Source: Polytrichum commune
Lineage: Eukaryota; Streptophyta; Polytrichopsida; Polytrichales; Polytrichaceae
NCBI GenBank assembly: GCA_950295325.1
Contig: OX485803.1
Coordinates: forward strand, 60,591,554-60,655,553
Length of the DNA stretch: 64,000 nucleotides
Reading direction: 5' to 3'
Positions 25,960 to 36,842 of the stretch are shown one piece after another. How positions within the stretch are numbered: position 1 is the stretch's first letter; each line of letters starts with the position of its first letter. The translations under genes and the position numbers were made by a program. The notes under the pieces are model-generated. The model saw only the letters and a program-made list of their open reading frames with translations. It was not told the origin of the DNA and made no database searches.

Positions 25960-26220
25960 GGAAGCCAATTATGGTATTGTGTAGTGCAATGTTTGAGTGC
26001 ACTTGGGGTAGCCCATAGCAGGCCTAATTTATGTTTTAAATAGAGGCCCAGGCCAAAGGCTTGGGCGAGGTTCTACAAAAGGGTTTAGCATTCTTGATAT
26101 CACAAATTGAAGCCAAATATGATATTGTGTAGTACCACGTGTGACTACACTTGGACTAGCCCACAACAAGCTCAAAAATTTTAAGAACAACAAGGGCCCA
26201 AGTTGAAGGCTTGGGCATAG
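25960..26220 (+). repeat. tandem duplication, about 150-bp unit, two copies
   Basis: GAAGCCAATTATGGTATTGT at 25971 and GAAGCCAAATATGATATTGT at 26111 open two similar copies. Each continues through TGTAGT, CACTTGG..TAGCCCA and AAGGCTTGGGC. The copies are clearly diverged. Confidence 0.65.
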
Positions 26221-26236
26221 TTATGGTTGGGATTAG

Positions 26237-26828
26237 GGTTCCCATGGATTATGGTTTCAAGTTCGCACAACAACAAGGACTTTGATGTGAAATGCTTTGT
26301 CATAAGGCAGTAACTCATGAGAGGTGCAAGAATCTCATTATTATAATACCCATGTGCCATGTTATGTAGAATTGCCTTTCTTTAAAGAATCAAAGTCAGA
26401 ACCCCATTGGTCCATTGGTTCCGCCCGAATGGGTGGAGATGTAGCTAGAGATGGGGATCTGGCTGTTTAAAATTTTCTTGAAGTTGTTGTTGCTACAACA
26501 TGGTATCATGGGGTCTTCTTTCATGGTTGGAGCTTAGGGTTTTGGAGTTCAATGAGGGTGCAACATTTTGGACCTTAGTGTTCGGTATGTCAATGTAGGC
26601 CAATTTTGTTCTTGCAGATATTCAATACTCTAGTGAGGTTGTAGATTGTTTTAAGTGTACTTTGTGTGACCATTGTATGCCATGTCATCTTGCTCAAGGA
26701 ATATGCATGTTGAAAAGATTGATGATTGTTTGTGTCGAGTGTATGTTGTTTATCATTGGATATCGTTATGGGGATGTTATGTTTGCTACAGAATTGGGGC
26801 CAACTTGAAACCATAATCCATGGGAACC
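26237..26828. repeat. 27-bp perfect inverted repeat enclosing 540 bp
   Basis: GGTTCCCATGGATTATGG plus nine more bases (26237-26263) is exactly repeated in reverse complement at 26802-26828. Weaker similarity extends a few bases outward (AGGGTT on both sides). This may be the ends of an old TIR element. The interior has no coding frame. Confidence 0.65.
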
Positions 26829-26979
26829 TTAACCCTATAACTCCAAATAACATCATTCAGGTAGCACAAAAAATATTTAGGACAACTACCTCTAGAACAT
26901 GGTTACAAGGGTGTAGGTGGACTTTAAAATAATCCCCAAAATTGTAGACATGCCCCAAAATGTTGTTAATAGGGGCTTG

Positions 26980-27055
26980 CTCGTGCTCATATTCATATTT
27001 GTGCTCGTGCTTATGCTCGTGCTCATATTCATACTTGTGCTCGTGCTCGTGCTCA
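26980..27055. repeat. GCTCGT/GCTCAT hexamer minisatellite
   Basis: Irregular six-base units (GCTCGT, GCTCAT, ATTCAT) over about 75 bases. On the minus strand they translate to an EHEHKYEYEHEH-like run, which is a by-product of the repeat. A shorter related run (GCTCATGCTCCTGCTCATGC) lies at about 27846-27880; both runs are followed by TCTAGCTTC, so the two loci are related. Confidence 0.75.
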
Positions 27056-27099
27056 TGATCTAGCTTCTTTTGTCTTTTGTATGAGATGGGTTGGCACAT

Positions 27100-29587
27100 T
27101 AGATATGAGACGAGAATCTAACTCCAAAACTAATACTAACTCTAACCTCACCATGGCCCACTTTGAAGTTGGGCTCCATTATTTGCATGGTTGGTGTGGA
27201 AATTATTACTTTGTGGACGATGATGTATGAACTTTTGGAAGTATAAGGTATTCTTGGATGAAATGATTTCCTCTCATACAACCCCTTAGGGGATTAGGGT
27301 ACGCTTACCTACCCCTGAATTCCATTCTACTTGATTTTTTTGCAAAACTAGGTAGAACCATCCCATGATGTGTGTATTTTGTAAGTCAAAACTATCATTA
27401 GGTAGTACTCTTTTGTACATCCATGTGTTGTTGTATGGGGTATGTTGAATGCCCCTCACCCTCAATATTATACAAACTAAAACTTTGGCAAGTGACATAC
27501 ACATCATTTTTGCAACCTATATATAAATATATACTAGTGTTGTATATGGATAAGGCTATTTATTATTTGGGTTTGTTGTAAATTATATAATAAATTATAT
27601 CTTTGTTATGAATGGAATTTTATATTGCAAGCTCCAAATGAACGAGATTTACAAATTAATAAAACATCATACATTCTAGAAGGGCTAATAAGGTTGCAAT
27701 TTTTTGTTATAATTGTTATGCCTAGCTTGTTGAAAATTCATCAATATTGTGGGTTGCTTGTAAAATTATAATATGTTTCTTTGGGCAGCTTGTGAAAACA
27801 ATGTAATTCTAAATACAAACACCAAATCCATGAATATAGGCCCCTTGCTCATGCTCCTGCTCATGCTCATGTTCTAGCTTCACTCATCTACAATAGAACC
27901 TAAGGAAGGGACACAAATCAAGAGAGGGGGGCAAAGAAACTAATGTCAAACAAAATTAAGGTCATACAAGAGTAGCAATGCCTCTATCAAAAGTTCATTC
28001 TAACGTAAAATGTTGCTAGTTCTTCAGTAAAAATAATGTAAGCGGGCCTTTTAAGGTCACTTTTTCTAGTTGGGCAACCATATTTGAGTGGTGAGTGGTT
28101 AGGTGTGATAACAATCACCAAAAAGACATGTGTGAGAAAAGGATTAGACCACAAGCTCAAAAAATGTCAACCATTCTAGGCTCGATAATCAGAATAACAA
28201 GGGAATCCATATGACTACTAATGTCCACAAGGCTCTTCACTTTGACAATGAACAAGATATTCATGGCTTTGAAAATTGTGAGGAAAATGGCTAAGACAAC
28301 GATTTGGAAATGGCAAGTTCCATATCCTACAAGAAATGGGTGCAGAACTAAAAGTGTCCATTTAAGGTATGCTTCCCTTGAAAGTAGGACGAGTCTTCAT
28401 TCACATCTCGCCTGAAATCTCGCAAAGAGACTGAGCTCCTCACGAACACCTTCAACACACAGACTGTTTTAAGACAATGTCGCCGTGCGAGGATGGGCTT
28501 TGAACAGAAGACAAATTCCTCTTTACAATTCTGCTGAGGTTTTGAAAGGGGGAGCTCCTCACAAACACCTTTCACTCACTTGCACACAGCCTGAAAGGAG
28601 CAACACAAATCACGATTCGAGAGGGGGATAAAGAAAGGAATGTCAGATGACACGGAAAGTGACGATCGCTGGCTGTCACTTGAAATTGAATCCTGTCACA
28701 ACAAGTGTTGATTCCGAAGCAGCTACAACCAGTGTTCGGGGAGGATTTAGAGCACAACCGGTCGAGATCTAATGTTTCCAAGTCCAACCGGTTACATGTT
28801 GACATCTTTCGGTTTTTCTTCATTAATTTGAGGTATATTCTTTAAATTCTTCTATAACGATCGGTGATTTTTTCTGAAGTCTTGAACTTCAATCGGTTAT
28901 TTTTCAAACTCAACCGGTTCATCTGTAACTAGTGGCCAGTTCTCCCTTTTCATTGGCTACAACAACCTTCTTTCTTCTCGAAATAACTGACCTCCTTAGT
29001 TGCTTCGCTCTTTTGACACAAGAACCTAGAAAACACTCTCATCACTGCTCGGGCTATAACTTAACCTTTTAATGACCACTTCAGTTTTGGCTTCTCAAGT
29101 GATTTTGTCAGTTCAGGGGCTTATCTAAGGGTCAGGACTAGACACCCCACCTCTTTTAGTTGGGACTCTACCACTATTTGCGTCCCCAAGGTGTTGTGAA
29201 TGGACCTTGTGTGATTGTGGGCAGGGAGGATATGCATTGTTGATCCATATAAGCCCATCCAGGGGTCTTAGTTAGCCTACCTTGCACAAGTGAATATTGG
29301 GTCTGTTGTCATCAAGGTAGCATAGCAGACCATGTAAGCTTATCCATGAACACGGTTGCCCAGGAATTGGTGGGTGACAGGGCTTACTTTCATGGTTTGT
29401 AGCTTACTACAATAAATGTGATATTTAATGTCATATGGTATTTTATGTCACTATGGTAACTTTTTGGATGTTGCTTCTTATGAATAGGTGAACAAATATT
29501 GTCATGGATGATGTATGAGTTCATCCATTGGCCAAAACCCTACCTTCTCTTGTCAACAAATTCTGATGAAATATTGTCATGTATCTA
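27100..29587. other. intergenic DNA with dispersed repeat pieces, no gene
   Basis: No gene. The part about 28060-28140 contains GAGTGGTTAGGTGTG, a phrase shared with the MITE family at 36010, 36668 and 55722. The stretch 28740-28830 resembles 32015-32125 (TGTTTCCAA.TC.AACC..TTACATGTTG). The motif AACCGGTT-like CAACCGGTT recurs several times at 28750-28920. Part of 29420-29590 is an inverted copy of 9110-9260. Confidence 0.5.
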
Positions 29588-29910
29588 TCGAGGCAACATT
29601 TATTCGGCAACCCTTCAGGTAATTAAGAACACGTAATGATTATCAATACATTGGGACATATGAGCAAGTATTGATGAATAAATGGAGGCAACATATTTGA
29701 ACAGCAAAGGGTAGCTCCCTCATGACAAGCATGACAAGCAACTCATTAACAAAATATGTGATAAGTCCGGTAGCCTTTTGGGGAGAGTAATTATTGATGA
29801 AGGATTGAGGCAACACATTTAAACACTCAAGAGTAGCTCACTCATGATGAGCATGACACGCAACTCAATAACCAAACATGTGATAAATCCGGCAGCCCTT
29901 CAGGGAATGA
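29588..29910 (+). repeat. tandem repeat, about 121-bp unit, two full copies and a part
   Basis: Copies start at about 29685 (GAGGCAACATATTTGAACA) and 29806 (GAGGCAACACATTTAAACA). Each runs through GTAGCTC.CTCATGA, GCATGAC and TGTGATAA.TCCGG.AGCC. A partial copy precedes them at 29590 (GAGGCAACATTTATTCGGCA). Confidence 0.75.
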
Positions 29911-30033
29911 TTTGAATATTATACTATCAAAGATATTAACGAAATATGGAAATAATGACATACCTGGTTGAAGAAGCCTGAAGACAAATAGTCGAAGAAG
30001 CCTTAAGATCTTGCCCTCCTTCGAGATCGCCAC

Positions 30034-30564
30034 CCCGGGTACGCAACTCCCATATTATATGGCCTAGATTATAAACACTTATAATGCATTTTAGTTCAAT
30101 CTTGAGTGATATAATTTGTAGCCCTTCTAACAAGAAATCTAAAAATGTAATTATATATAGGAAATGATTGCATATAATCTCATTAAAATACTAATTATAT
30201 GAGTTTTTTAGTACATGTACCATAGGCCAAACTACCCAACTTTTTGGGCTTTCTAATAGAATTTTAATATTCTTTTATTATAAAAAATCCAATGACTTTT
30301 AATTTTAATTGGAGGCAACTACTCCAATCAAAACAAGTTTAAAAAAATAGGTGTTTCAATTCTTTATATACATTATGGAGTTTTTTTTTGTAATAAATAT
30401 GCAACCCAACTTTTTCTACATCTCATTTTATTTAATTTGGTCTTCACCCGACTTTTTGGTCCTCTTATTTTTATATAATTTGATATAATTTTTACAAAAG
30501 CCGTCCTCTAAACCGCTTTAATGCCAATGCCCCCTGCGTATAATATGGGAGTTGCGTACCCAGG
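30034..30564. mobile_element. 531-bp TIR element (short member of a two-copy family)
   Basis: The left end CCCGGGTACGCAACTCCCAT and the right end, in reverse complement CCTGGGTACGCAACTCCCAT, continue into ATTATA, giving a TIR of about 25 bases. The flanks ATCGCCAC (30026-30033) and ATCACCAC (30565-30572) form an eight-base target duplication with one mismatch. An eight-base duplication fits hAT elements; nine bases (Mutator-type) cannot be excluded. There is no coding frame. It is an internally shortened relative of the element at 37983-39158. Confidence 0.85.
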
Positions 30565-30683
30565 ATCACCACCCCTTCAAAGTGATCGCCTTCCTCAACA
30601 TGCTTGTGAACTAATTGCCCTCCTCATCATGTGCAAAATCGATCACCTTCCTTTGAATGCTTGAGAACTAACAGCCCTCCTTA

Positions 30684-31204
30684 TGCCTCCTTCCCACCTG
30701 ACTTTACCAAATAACCAAAGTATTTCCTAAAAACCGGGTAAAGCTCCCTTGGTTATAGCGGAGGCACCGGGCTATCCCAATGCACCTACAAGAACTTGCT
30801 CCAGAGATTTTCAAGTAGGTTATAGTTAAGTAGCTTTCACACATGTTCATTGTTTTATCTACCAAGCAATGAACGTTGGGTAGTTTTTGTCCCATCCCCA
30901 AACGCCTTACTACTCACCTATCTTACCATCGGTTTTTGTTAATGAAACTCCTCGTGCCCTCATAGCTAAGACTAAAAAGCAACCAATCACAAGGACGGGA
31001 GACAACACTTTTAAAGGTCATGTATTCTTGCCTCATGTTTAGGTGCCGATGGGAGGGTCGATGCTTGAGGCTTAAAACCTCCACTTTTAAACCACGCCAC
31101 ATCATTTGCCAACCAGGCTCAGCACTAGATAATGTCGATGGTGTGAAGGCCGGGTTTTTAGAACCAACTTTTAGTCTTAGCTAAAGTCAGGTGGGAAGGG
31201 GGCA
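30684..31204. mobile_element. 521-bp Tourist-like (PIF/Harbinger) MITE with TTA duplication
   Basis: TTA (30681-30683) precedes the left end TGCCTCCTTCCCACCTGAC, and TTA (31205-31207) follows the right end, whose reverse complement is TGCCCCCTTCCCACCTGAC. After the first 23 bases the ends stay similar for about 60 bases (CTAAAAACC.GG). A three-base TTA duplication is typical of PIF/Harbinger. No transposase. Confidence 0.8.
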
Positions 31205-31207
31205 TTA

Positions 31208-32244
31208 GTGTGCTTGCAAACTGCTCGCCCTCCTCAGTGTGTTTGCGATTCACTAACAAAATCGTTTCCAACTCCAAACTCACTCACCGATACCCTCACA
31301 ACAAAATGAAGCTTTGAGCTGGAAAACTGCGGGGGTAGGTTTCCATGGAGAAGGAAGACCAAGGGTGAGATCTCCAAGGGTTCCGAACTCAGGGTTTTTG
31401 AAGATTGACCTAGTGTCTATTTGTAGGCCTTTGACACATTCATGCCAATCTGGTAGAAATAGTATATGGGCCTCAACTCAGGCTTGCACCTTGTCACATG
31501 CTTCTTTTTGCACTTGTCACTAGCCAAAAGAAAAGCATATAAAATTTGAAATAAATCTCACCCGTCGAAAGAAAAGAGAAAATGCCCATTCACATGGAAA
31601 GAGATTAAAAAAAATTAGCATGTAAAAAGAAAAGGACTCCTCAATTATTATATGTTAACTATATCCCGTAACTATGGGCAAACAATCTTGTATCCCATAA
31701 TATAGAAGCCACGCTTCAATTTCAGAGTGACTTAAGAGGTACAAGTCAACTTCTACACTTGTACCTGACACCTAAGTGAACCCAAATTGAGTTTGTATGG
31801 AGTTTCAATGTGATTGTGATCATTGCAAAGGATTTCACTAGAGAATCTAACAATAGATGCGAGCTAATTGGAAATTACAATGTTGTGATCTTCTGGTTTT
31901 TTTTTTAAAAAAAATTATCAAATTGGGGGGTTTGTCTTGAAGTCTTGAACTTCAACCAAATATTCTTGAAACTCAATTGTGAATCATGTCCAAGTCAAAG
32001 CTATAGTTTGCAGTGTCCAAGGAGACTTTTGGGCATAATCAATCAAATCCTAGTGTTTCCAAATCTAACCAATTACATGTTGTGATCTTTCAGTTATTCT
32101 TTAATGATTTGGGGGGGGTAATTCTTGAATGAAAGATGATGGGAGCTATGTATGTGCAAGCAATTGTGAATAGCTTGAACAAAAAGTTTCATGTTTTATT
32201 TGTTTTCAACACATAAAAACTTTCAAATCCAAAGTATTGTCTAA
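31208..32244. other. AT-rich intergenic DNA, no gene
   Basis: No gene recognised. The stretch about 31900-32125 shares phrases (GAAGTCTTGAACTTCAA, TGTTTCCAA, TTACATGTTG) with 28740-28900. The open frame at 31314-31523 has no motif. Confidence 0.5.
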
Positions 32245-32640
32245 GTGATGAAGAAGTTCATAAAACTATGGTTGGAGAAATTGATCATAAAATTTGGATT
32301 GACGGCGGTTGAAAGTGACGCAAGTAGAGCTGAGTTGCTTGAGTTTGTAGAAACTTTGAGGCATGAATGTGAAAACAAACCATTTTATGATACACAACAA
32401 TCTTGTGAGAGCATCAACGAGTGGTATACCAATTGGCCACATCTCATGAAACTTTCGCAAAAATTTTTTTTGTCATTTCCTCAAGTATCGTAATTTGTGA
32501 AAGGCGATTTTTCAAAACAAAATGCTATCAAGAGCCACTTGCGAGCTTCATTGAAGTTGGACAATTTTGATCATGCTTCGATACGTACGAGCATCCGGGA
32601 TAGAGGTGGAGAATATGGATTGGAAAGCAATATTTGAGTT
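32245..32640 (+). pseudogene. hAT-type transposase C-terminal (dimerisation) remnant
   Basis: The frame at 32245-32493 ends with an NWPHLMKLSQKFF block, and after a stop and frame change (32491-32510) the sequence continues with FSKQNAIKSHLRASLKLDNF. This is the arrangement of the hAT dimerisation region: a tryptophan/leucine block, a small-residue segment, then a CER-type FS..N.IKS..R..L block. The expected cysteine-glutamate-arginine is readable in another frame (TGTGAAAGG near 32497), so at least one frameshift and one stop have accumulated. A second stop follows near 32636. No upstream transposase domain or TIR was recognised. It could equally derive from a domesticated hAT-related gene. 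Confidence 0.55.
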
Positions 32641-33271
32641 ACAACACAACATGAGGAATCACAGAGGTCCTAGTTTAAACTGAATGTTGTAAGAAGCTCA
32701 AGCCTTTCTACATTTACATTTGAAAGAAGGTGATTCGATCTCCAGTTTTGTGTGAAAGCTTAAGATTTTCCGCAACCCATCATCTGAAAAGTGGGGTTTG
32801 ATGTTATCCGTCAAAACAACAGAAAGTGACCCGGCAGAAAGGAGCACCGAATGCAGTTACTAGTTCCAAATTTCAGAAATTTGGAGGGAGTGTGGGAGGA
32901 TCTTTCCATTTTTAAGCAAGATTTGGTGCACTCCCTCTAAATTTTGAAAATGTGGTGTTTTCAATGAGGGATTTCACCTACGTCAAATTTTTACAATTCT
33001 TTTTTCTTGAGAAATATCTCACGTTTATTTAGGTGTGCTTCTAATGATGGTAATTTCAGTTTCTAATTTTAGGTCAGTCAAAAGATAGGTTTTGGTTTGC
33101 AGTGAGCTTTACCTAGATCCACTGGCGATGCCCTAAGGACGACTTTGAAAAGTAGGCAGGGTTTGGCGAGTGACGCCGGAGTGCAAGATTGAACGTTGCT
33201 ATGGGCAGGGGGAAGGTGAAGAGTAGGCAAAATAGGCTTGGGTACGGGGATATGTCGCCGGGGGGTGGCCA
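32641..33271. other. intergenic DNA, no gene
   Basis: AT-rich at first, becoming GC-rich from about 33100 as the second EXORDIUM-like gene region begins. No coding frame supported. Confidence 0.5.
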
Positions 33272-33753
33272 GCTTATTCGGGGCAAACTGCTCCTGCTCC
33301 TGCTCCTCCGGGAGCCTGGCCCACCCGCAATATGTTCAGTGCTGCGGAGGCCTAATTTTGAGCGGAAGCCGCGTCGAAAGCAGTCTCCTCAGGGCTCAGG
33401 GGACTGGCTGCCATCCCCGATCTGCTCGACGCCCTCCTCGATCACCTCCTGCCCGCCCCGGTGATTCAGATCTCCGAGTCTCGGCTACTCATCAGCAAAT
33501 GCGAAGTTGCATTTAGTGTGCAGGGATGGGCAGGCAGGCACGCGGGGGGGTGGGGGAGGTGGTAACCTCGAGGGATGACAGGGGGGAGGCTGGCGCATTC
33601 TGGCCTGATCGGACCTACTTGTTATAATCAGCACCGATTGGCAGGAGTGTTGGTGGGCCGTCTTGCATTCCGCCCTTCTCTTCGGTTCGGAGGAGCAGTG
33701 TGGCGAGGAGGACTGGTGTAGGTGTGAAACACTGGACTAGCTCTACTTCCTGC
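33272..33753 (+). promoter_or_regulatory. conserved 5' region of EXL copy 2
   Basis: From GCTTATTCGGGGCAAACTG (33272) to about 33490 this matches the region upstream of copy 3 (43790-43974, minus strand). It includes a run of about 50 identical bases in the core at about 33420-33470 (CTCGACGCCCTCCTCGATCA onward). A second conserved part (33655-33753) includes TCTTGCATTCCGCCC, GGAGGAGCAGTGTGGCGAGG and ACACTGGACTAGCT, just before the start codon, and is probably leader. No TATA box was identified. Confidence 0.6.
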
Positions 33754-34740
33754 ATGGCCTCGCCGACGTTATGGCCAGCATTGCTGGTGATGGTGGCTGC
33801 GTGCCTGGGATCTGTAGGCCAGGCTGCCATTGTGCCTCCCTATAGGCTGTCGTCCTTGGAAGGTCGGAGGCTGGGATTGGTGTCCAACCAGTTCCAATTG
33901 ACTTACCACAATGGGCCGATCTTGACATCTTCTATCCCTGTGTACATCATCTGGTATGGAGGATTCACGAAGGCGCAGAAGAACATCATTTTGGACTTCA
34001 TCGGGTCGTTCAGCCCCTCGGCGGCGCAAGCCAAGCTCGTGAAGCAACCGAGCGTGGCCAGCTGGTGGTCCGTCACTGGCGACTACAAGGATCGCAAGAA
34101 CCTCGGCGTGTCGAAGACCGTGACGTTGGGAGGCCAGTATGATGACAATTATTCTTTGGGAAAGAAGCTGACTACTAAGCAGATCGAGTCCATCGTGACA
34201 GCGTCATTGACTAATCTGGGTACCAATCCCAACGGTGTGTATTTGGTCCTCACAGCTGCTGATGTGCAAGTGGACGGCTTCTGCGTGTCCAGCTGCGGAT
34301 CGCATTCCATCGTGACGGTTGCGAAGCAGAAGTTGGTGTATGCTTGGGTGGGTAATCCCGGGACGCAGTGCGCAGGTATGTGCGCATGGCCTTTTGCTTC
34401 CCAGATCTTTCCAGGTGCACCCGCATTCACTGCATTGCTGTCCCCCAATGGCGATATTGGGTGTGACGGGATGGTTATCACCATTGCCACTGTGCTGGCC
34501 GGATGCGCCACGAGCCCTCAGAGCAATGGATACTTCCAAGGAGATATCGGTTACCCATTGGAGGCTGCAACGTCCTGCCAGGGGTTGTTCGGAGAAGGCT
34601 CTTTCGCAGGATCTCCTGGAATTCTACTGCAAGATAAGAGTAAGCACAGTTTCAATGTGTTTGGAATCAATTACCGCGAATTTCTTCTGCCGGCTCTGTG
34701 GAATCCCAAGACTCAGCTGTGCAGGACCTTGCCCAACTAA
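33754..34740 (+). CDS. EXL: EXORDIUM-like (PHI-1 family) secreted protein, copy 2
   Basis: A single exon encodes 328 residues. The ATG at 33754 opens a signal peptide (residues 1-24, ending SVGQA); the frame extends further only to a GTG. Family landmarks are GLVSNQFQLTYHNG (41-54), VYIIWYGGF (63-71), WW (104-105), VYLVLTAADVQVDGFC (162-177), YAWVGNPGTQCAGMCAWPFA (196-215), DGM (238-240), YPLEAATSCQGLFG (267-280) and LLPALWNPKT (321-330 region). It is close to copy 3 and less close to copy 1. Compared with copy 1 it has two additional cysteines, C237 and C251, both also present in copy 3, which could form an extra disulfide in the secreted protein. Function is inferred from the family only. 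Confidence 0.95.
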   Translation: MASPTLWPALLVMVAACLGSVGQAAIVPPYRLSSLEGRRLGLVSNQFQLTYHNGPILTSSIPVYIIWYGGFTKAQKNIILDFIGSFSPSAAQAKLVKQPSVASWWSVTGDYKDRKNLGVSKTVTLGGQYDDNYSLGKKLTTKQIESIVTASLTNLGTNPNGVYLVLTAADVQVDGFCVSSCGSHSIVTVAKQKLVYAWVGNPGTQCAGMCAWPFASQIFPGAPAFTALLSPNGDIGCDGMVITIATVLAGCATSPQSNGYFQGDIGYPLEAATSCQGLFGEGSFAGSPGILLQDKSKHSFNVFGINYREFLLPALWNPKTQLCRTLPN

Positions 34741-34839
34741 GGTTCAAGGCTGCAACGGACGGTACCTGTGGTACTTACCCGAATTGTTGAAACTTTTTGT
34801 TCCGTCCTTGTGAAGATGATATTATTATTTTGACGTGAC

Positions 34840-35098
34840 GGTGAAGAAATAAAAGCCCTCCTCACAATCTGGGTTGCAATATCATTGTTAATAGTAAACT
34901 GAACTCTCCGTGGTTGCATGGACATGTACCATTTAGTTCCTAGTACGAGATCAGTGTTCCCCATTTTTCGTTGTCCATCAATTATAATGAAAGTGACGAC
35001 CCAAAGCAATTCTATTGGAGCACTGTCCGATTCCATCAATTGACTTGTTGGGTGTCGATGGTGGCGATTTGGTGTTATCTGGTTGGTCGTCATTGGCA
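34840..35098 (+). other. conserved 3' flank of EXL copy 2 with polyadenylation signal
   Basis: AATAAA at 34848-34853 lies in GTGAAGAAATAAAAGCCCTC, matching copies 1 and 3. Similarity continues through GGGTTGCAATATCATTG (also in copy 3), GGACATGTACC, GAGATCAGTG, TTGTCCATCAATTATAATGA and AAGTGACGAC, and ends near GTCATTGG. Confidence 0.7.
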
Positions 35099-36667
35099 TC
35101 GACCTTTTCTGATAGGATTGTGATGTGTATGTCGGAGAAAACCCGTTTGAATTTTTGAATTGTTAGGGTGAAGGTTACAGCCGCTGCGTGGGACATCGCA
35201 TGAGTGTTTGTGACATCGCATGTTGTCACCGTGCTGTCGACCCTGCCTCCACCTAAACGGAAACAAAATTGCGGAAGTAATTTAATGACATTGCTTTAAA
35301 CTCTGCGTGGTGAAGTGTATTTTAGACTTGCTTGTGGCCATCCTGTTATATCATTGACATTCCATACTGCTTTCACTCTATTCAGAACGTCTGGAAATTT
35401 GTCACAGTTGTCCTTGCAATGATAACTCTCGTTCTATTAGTGTGTACAGCTTGGAGTTCAGATAGATGCTATGTGCTTCATTGTGTTTGGCATATTGAGG
35501 TGATGAGGGGACTGGTGTCACGCAGGTTACGATTTTGGGTTAAGAGTGCTCCTTATTAAGGACTAGGTCACTTTGTACTCGTGACGTGCCTCGGCAAACT
35601 GACTATTGTAAACCTTTCCACTTCTCGCCACCATAGCCACATGGCGAAACCAAGACTTGAAAACACTGCAATTTTGATCGGATTCAAGTGCATTGTCTAA
35701 AGTAGAATCGTAATCGTCAGAAGGAAACATGTAAACTGCAGTATGCATGACGAAATCACTTCTCAATATGCATCGAATAAATGTGCTCTAAATCATCTCG
35801 GTAATAGGTAAGTGGTGTTTGTCGGATTATTTCCTCATCTTCTCAATCATCCTGATGAGCAGATTTACCCAACAAAACTTGTGGTGCATTAGCAAAGAAG
35901 CACCAGCAAAAATTGGATTAAATATCAGACCTTCCTTGATTTAGTTACAACTATCAAAAGTTCATATATACTGGTTCTTTGCTAAATTTAAAGGACAACT
36001 CCAATCGCTTTTCAGACTTGTCTTTCATATGTCCATCCTTAGATCCACACCTAACCACAAATCTCAAAGACAGGTGTCTGACTAAGAAAAGTAACCGAAT
36101 AAGGCCCGTACACTTTTCGCCCCAAGCCCTGCTGTAGCGGAAGTGTAAAACTACGTTTCATTCTTTGTGGCCTATGCGCAGCTATGCCAATAGTTACAAG
36201 CATAATGAATTGATAGTAACGAAGAGTAACACAGACATATGCATGGATCAGTGGTTAAGTGATAAAGTTAGGTCAGGCTAATTTGACTTAATGCAGGCCC
36301 TTCTCCACTTAATGTTAAATAGAGAGTTAGTAGCTGGAAGGTTATATATAGTCTTACTTTGTATTGCAACCTACGATAACAATGCTTGTCAATCCTAGGA
36401 GCCTGTCCATGTGGCATGATTTAATACGTAGTTTTAGCTCAAAAAAATGCCAATTTTTTAGCTACTAAAAGATTCCCCCCCCCCCCTCCATATTTTATGT
36501 AGTAGTAGTTTAGCCACTACCCTTGACACCCATTGGTTGACACAGTAATACTTGAAGTTTTATATAAAGTTGCCCTTGCCATGTTATTTGCTAACAATGA
36601 TGGTCCAATATTACACCTAAGGTAAATGGATTTTTTTGCGTCAATGGTCTTACTTAACAACTTATTT
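35099..36667. other. intergenic DNA, no gene
   Basis: No gene. At about 36009-36075 there is, in reverse complement, the phrase GTTAGGTGTGGATCTAAG followed by GGACAT, an end of the MITE family described at 36668. A C run lies at 36475-36487. Confidence 0.5.
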
Positions 36668-36842
36668 TTGAGTGGAGTGGATCTAAGAATGGACATCAAA
36701 AAAACATATGTTTTAAAGAAATTGAACTACGTGTTCAAATTTGTTAATTATTCTTGGTTCAATAGTCACATAACTACCCAAGGGCTCTACGTAAACAATC
36801 TCTTTTAAACACGTCTTTTGTTGTCCGTTTGTAAATCTACAC
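36668..36842. mobile_element. short MITE, GGATCTAAG family (approximate ends)
   Basis: GGATCTAAGAATGGACATC with AACATATGTTTTAAAG on the left pairs with the reverse complement of CTTTTAAACACGTCTTTTG and GTCCGTTTGTAAATCTACACC on the right. The inverted repeats are about 40 bases and imperfect. Related pieces occur at 28078-28135, 36009-36075 and 55722-55775. Confidence 0.5.

Noticed and set aside
26857-27099. Minus-strand frame with an EHEHKYEYEHEH-like repeat
   Set aside because: It is the translation of a six-base minisatellite, with no protein context.
36241-36300. tRNA-like words (CAGTGGTTAAGT) near 36250
   Set aside because: Only an A-box-like phrase; no pairing acceptor or anticodon stem was found.
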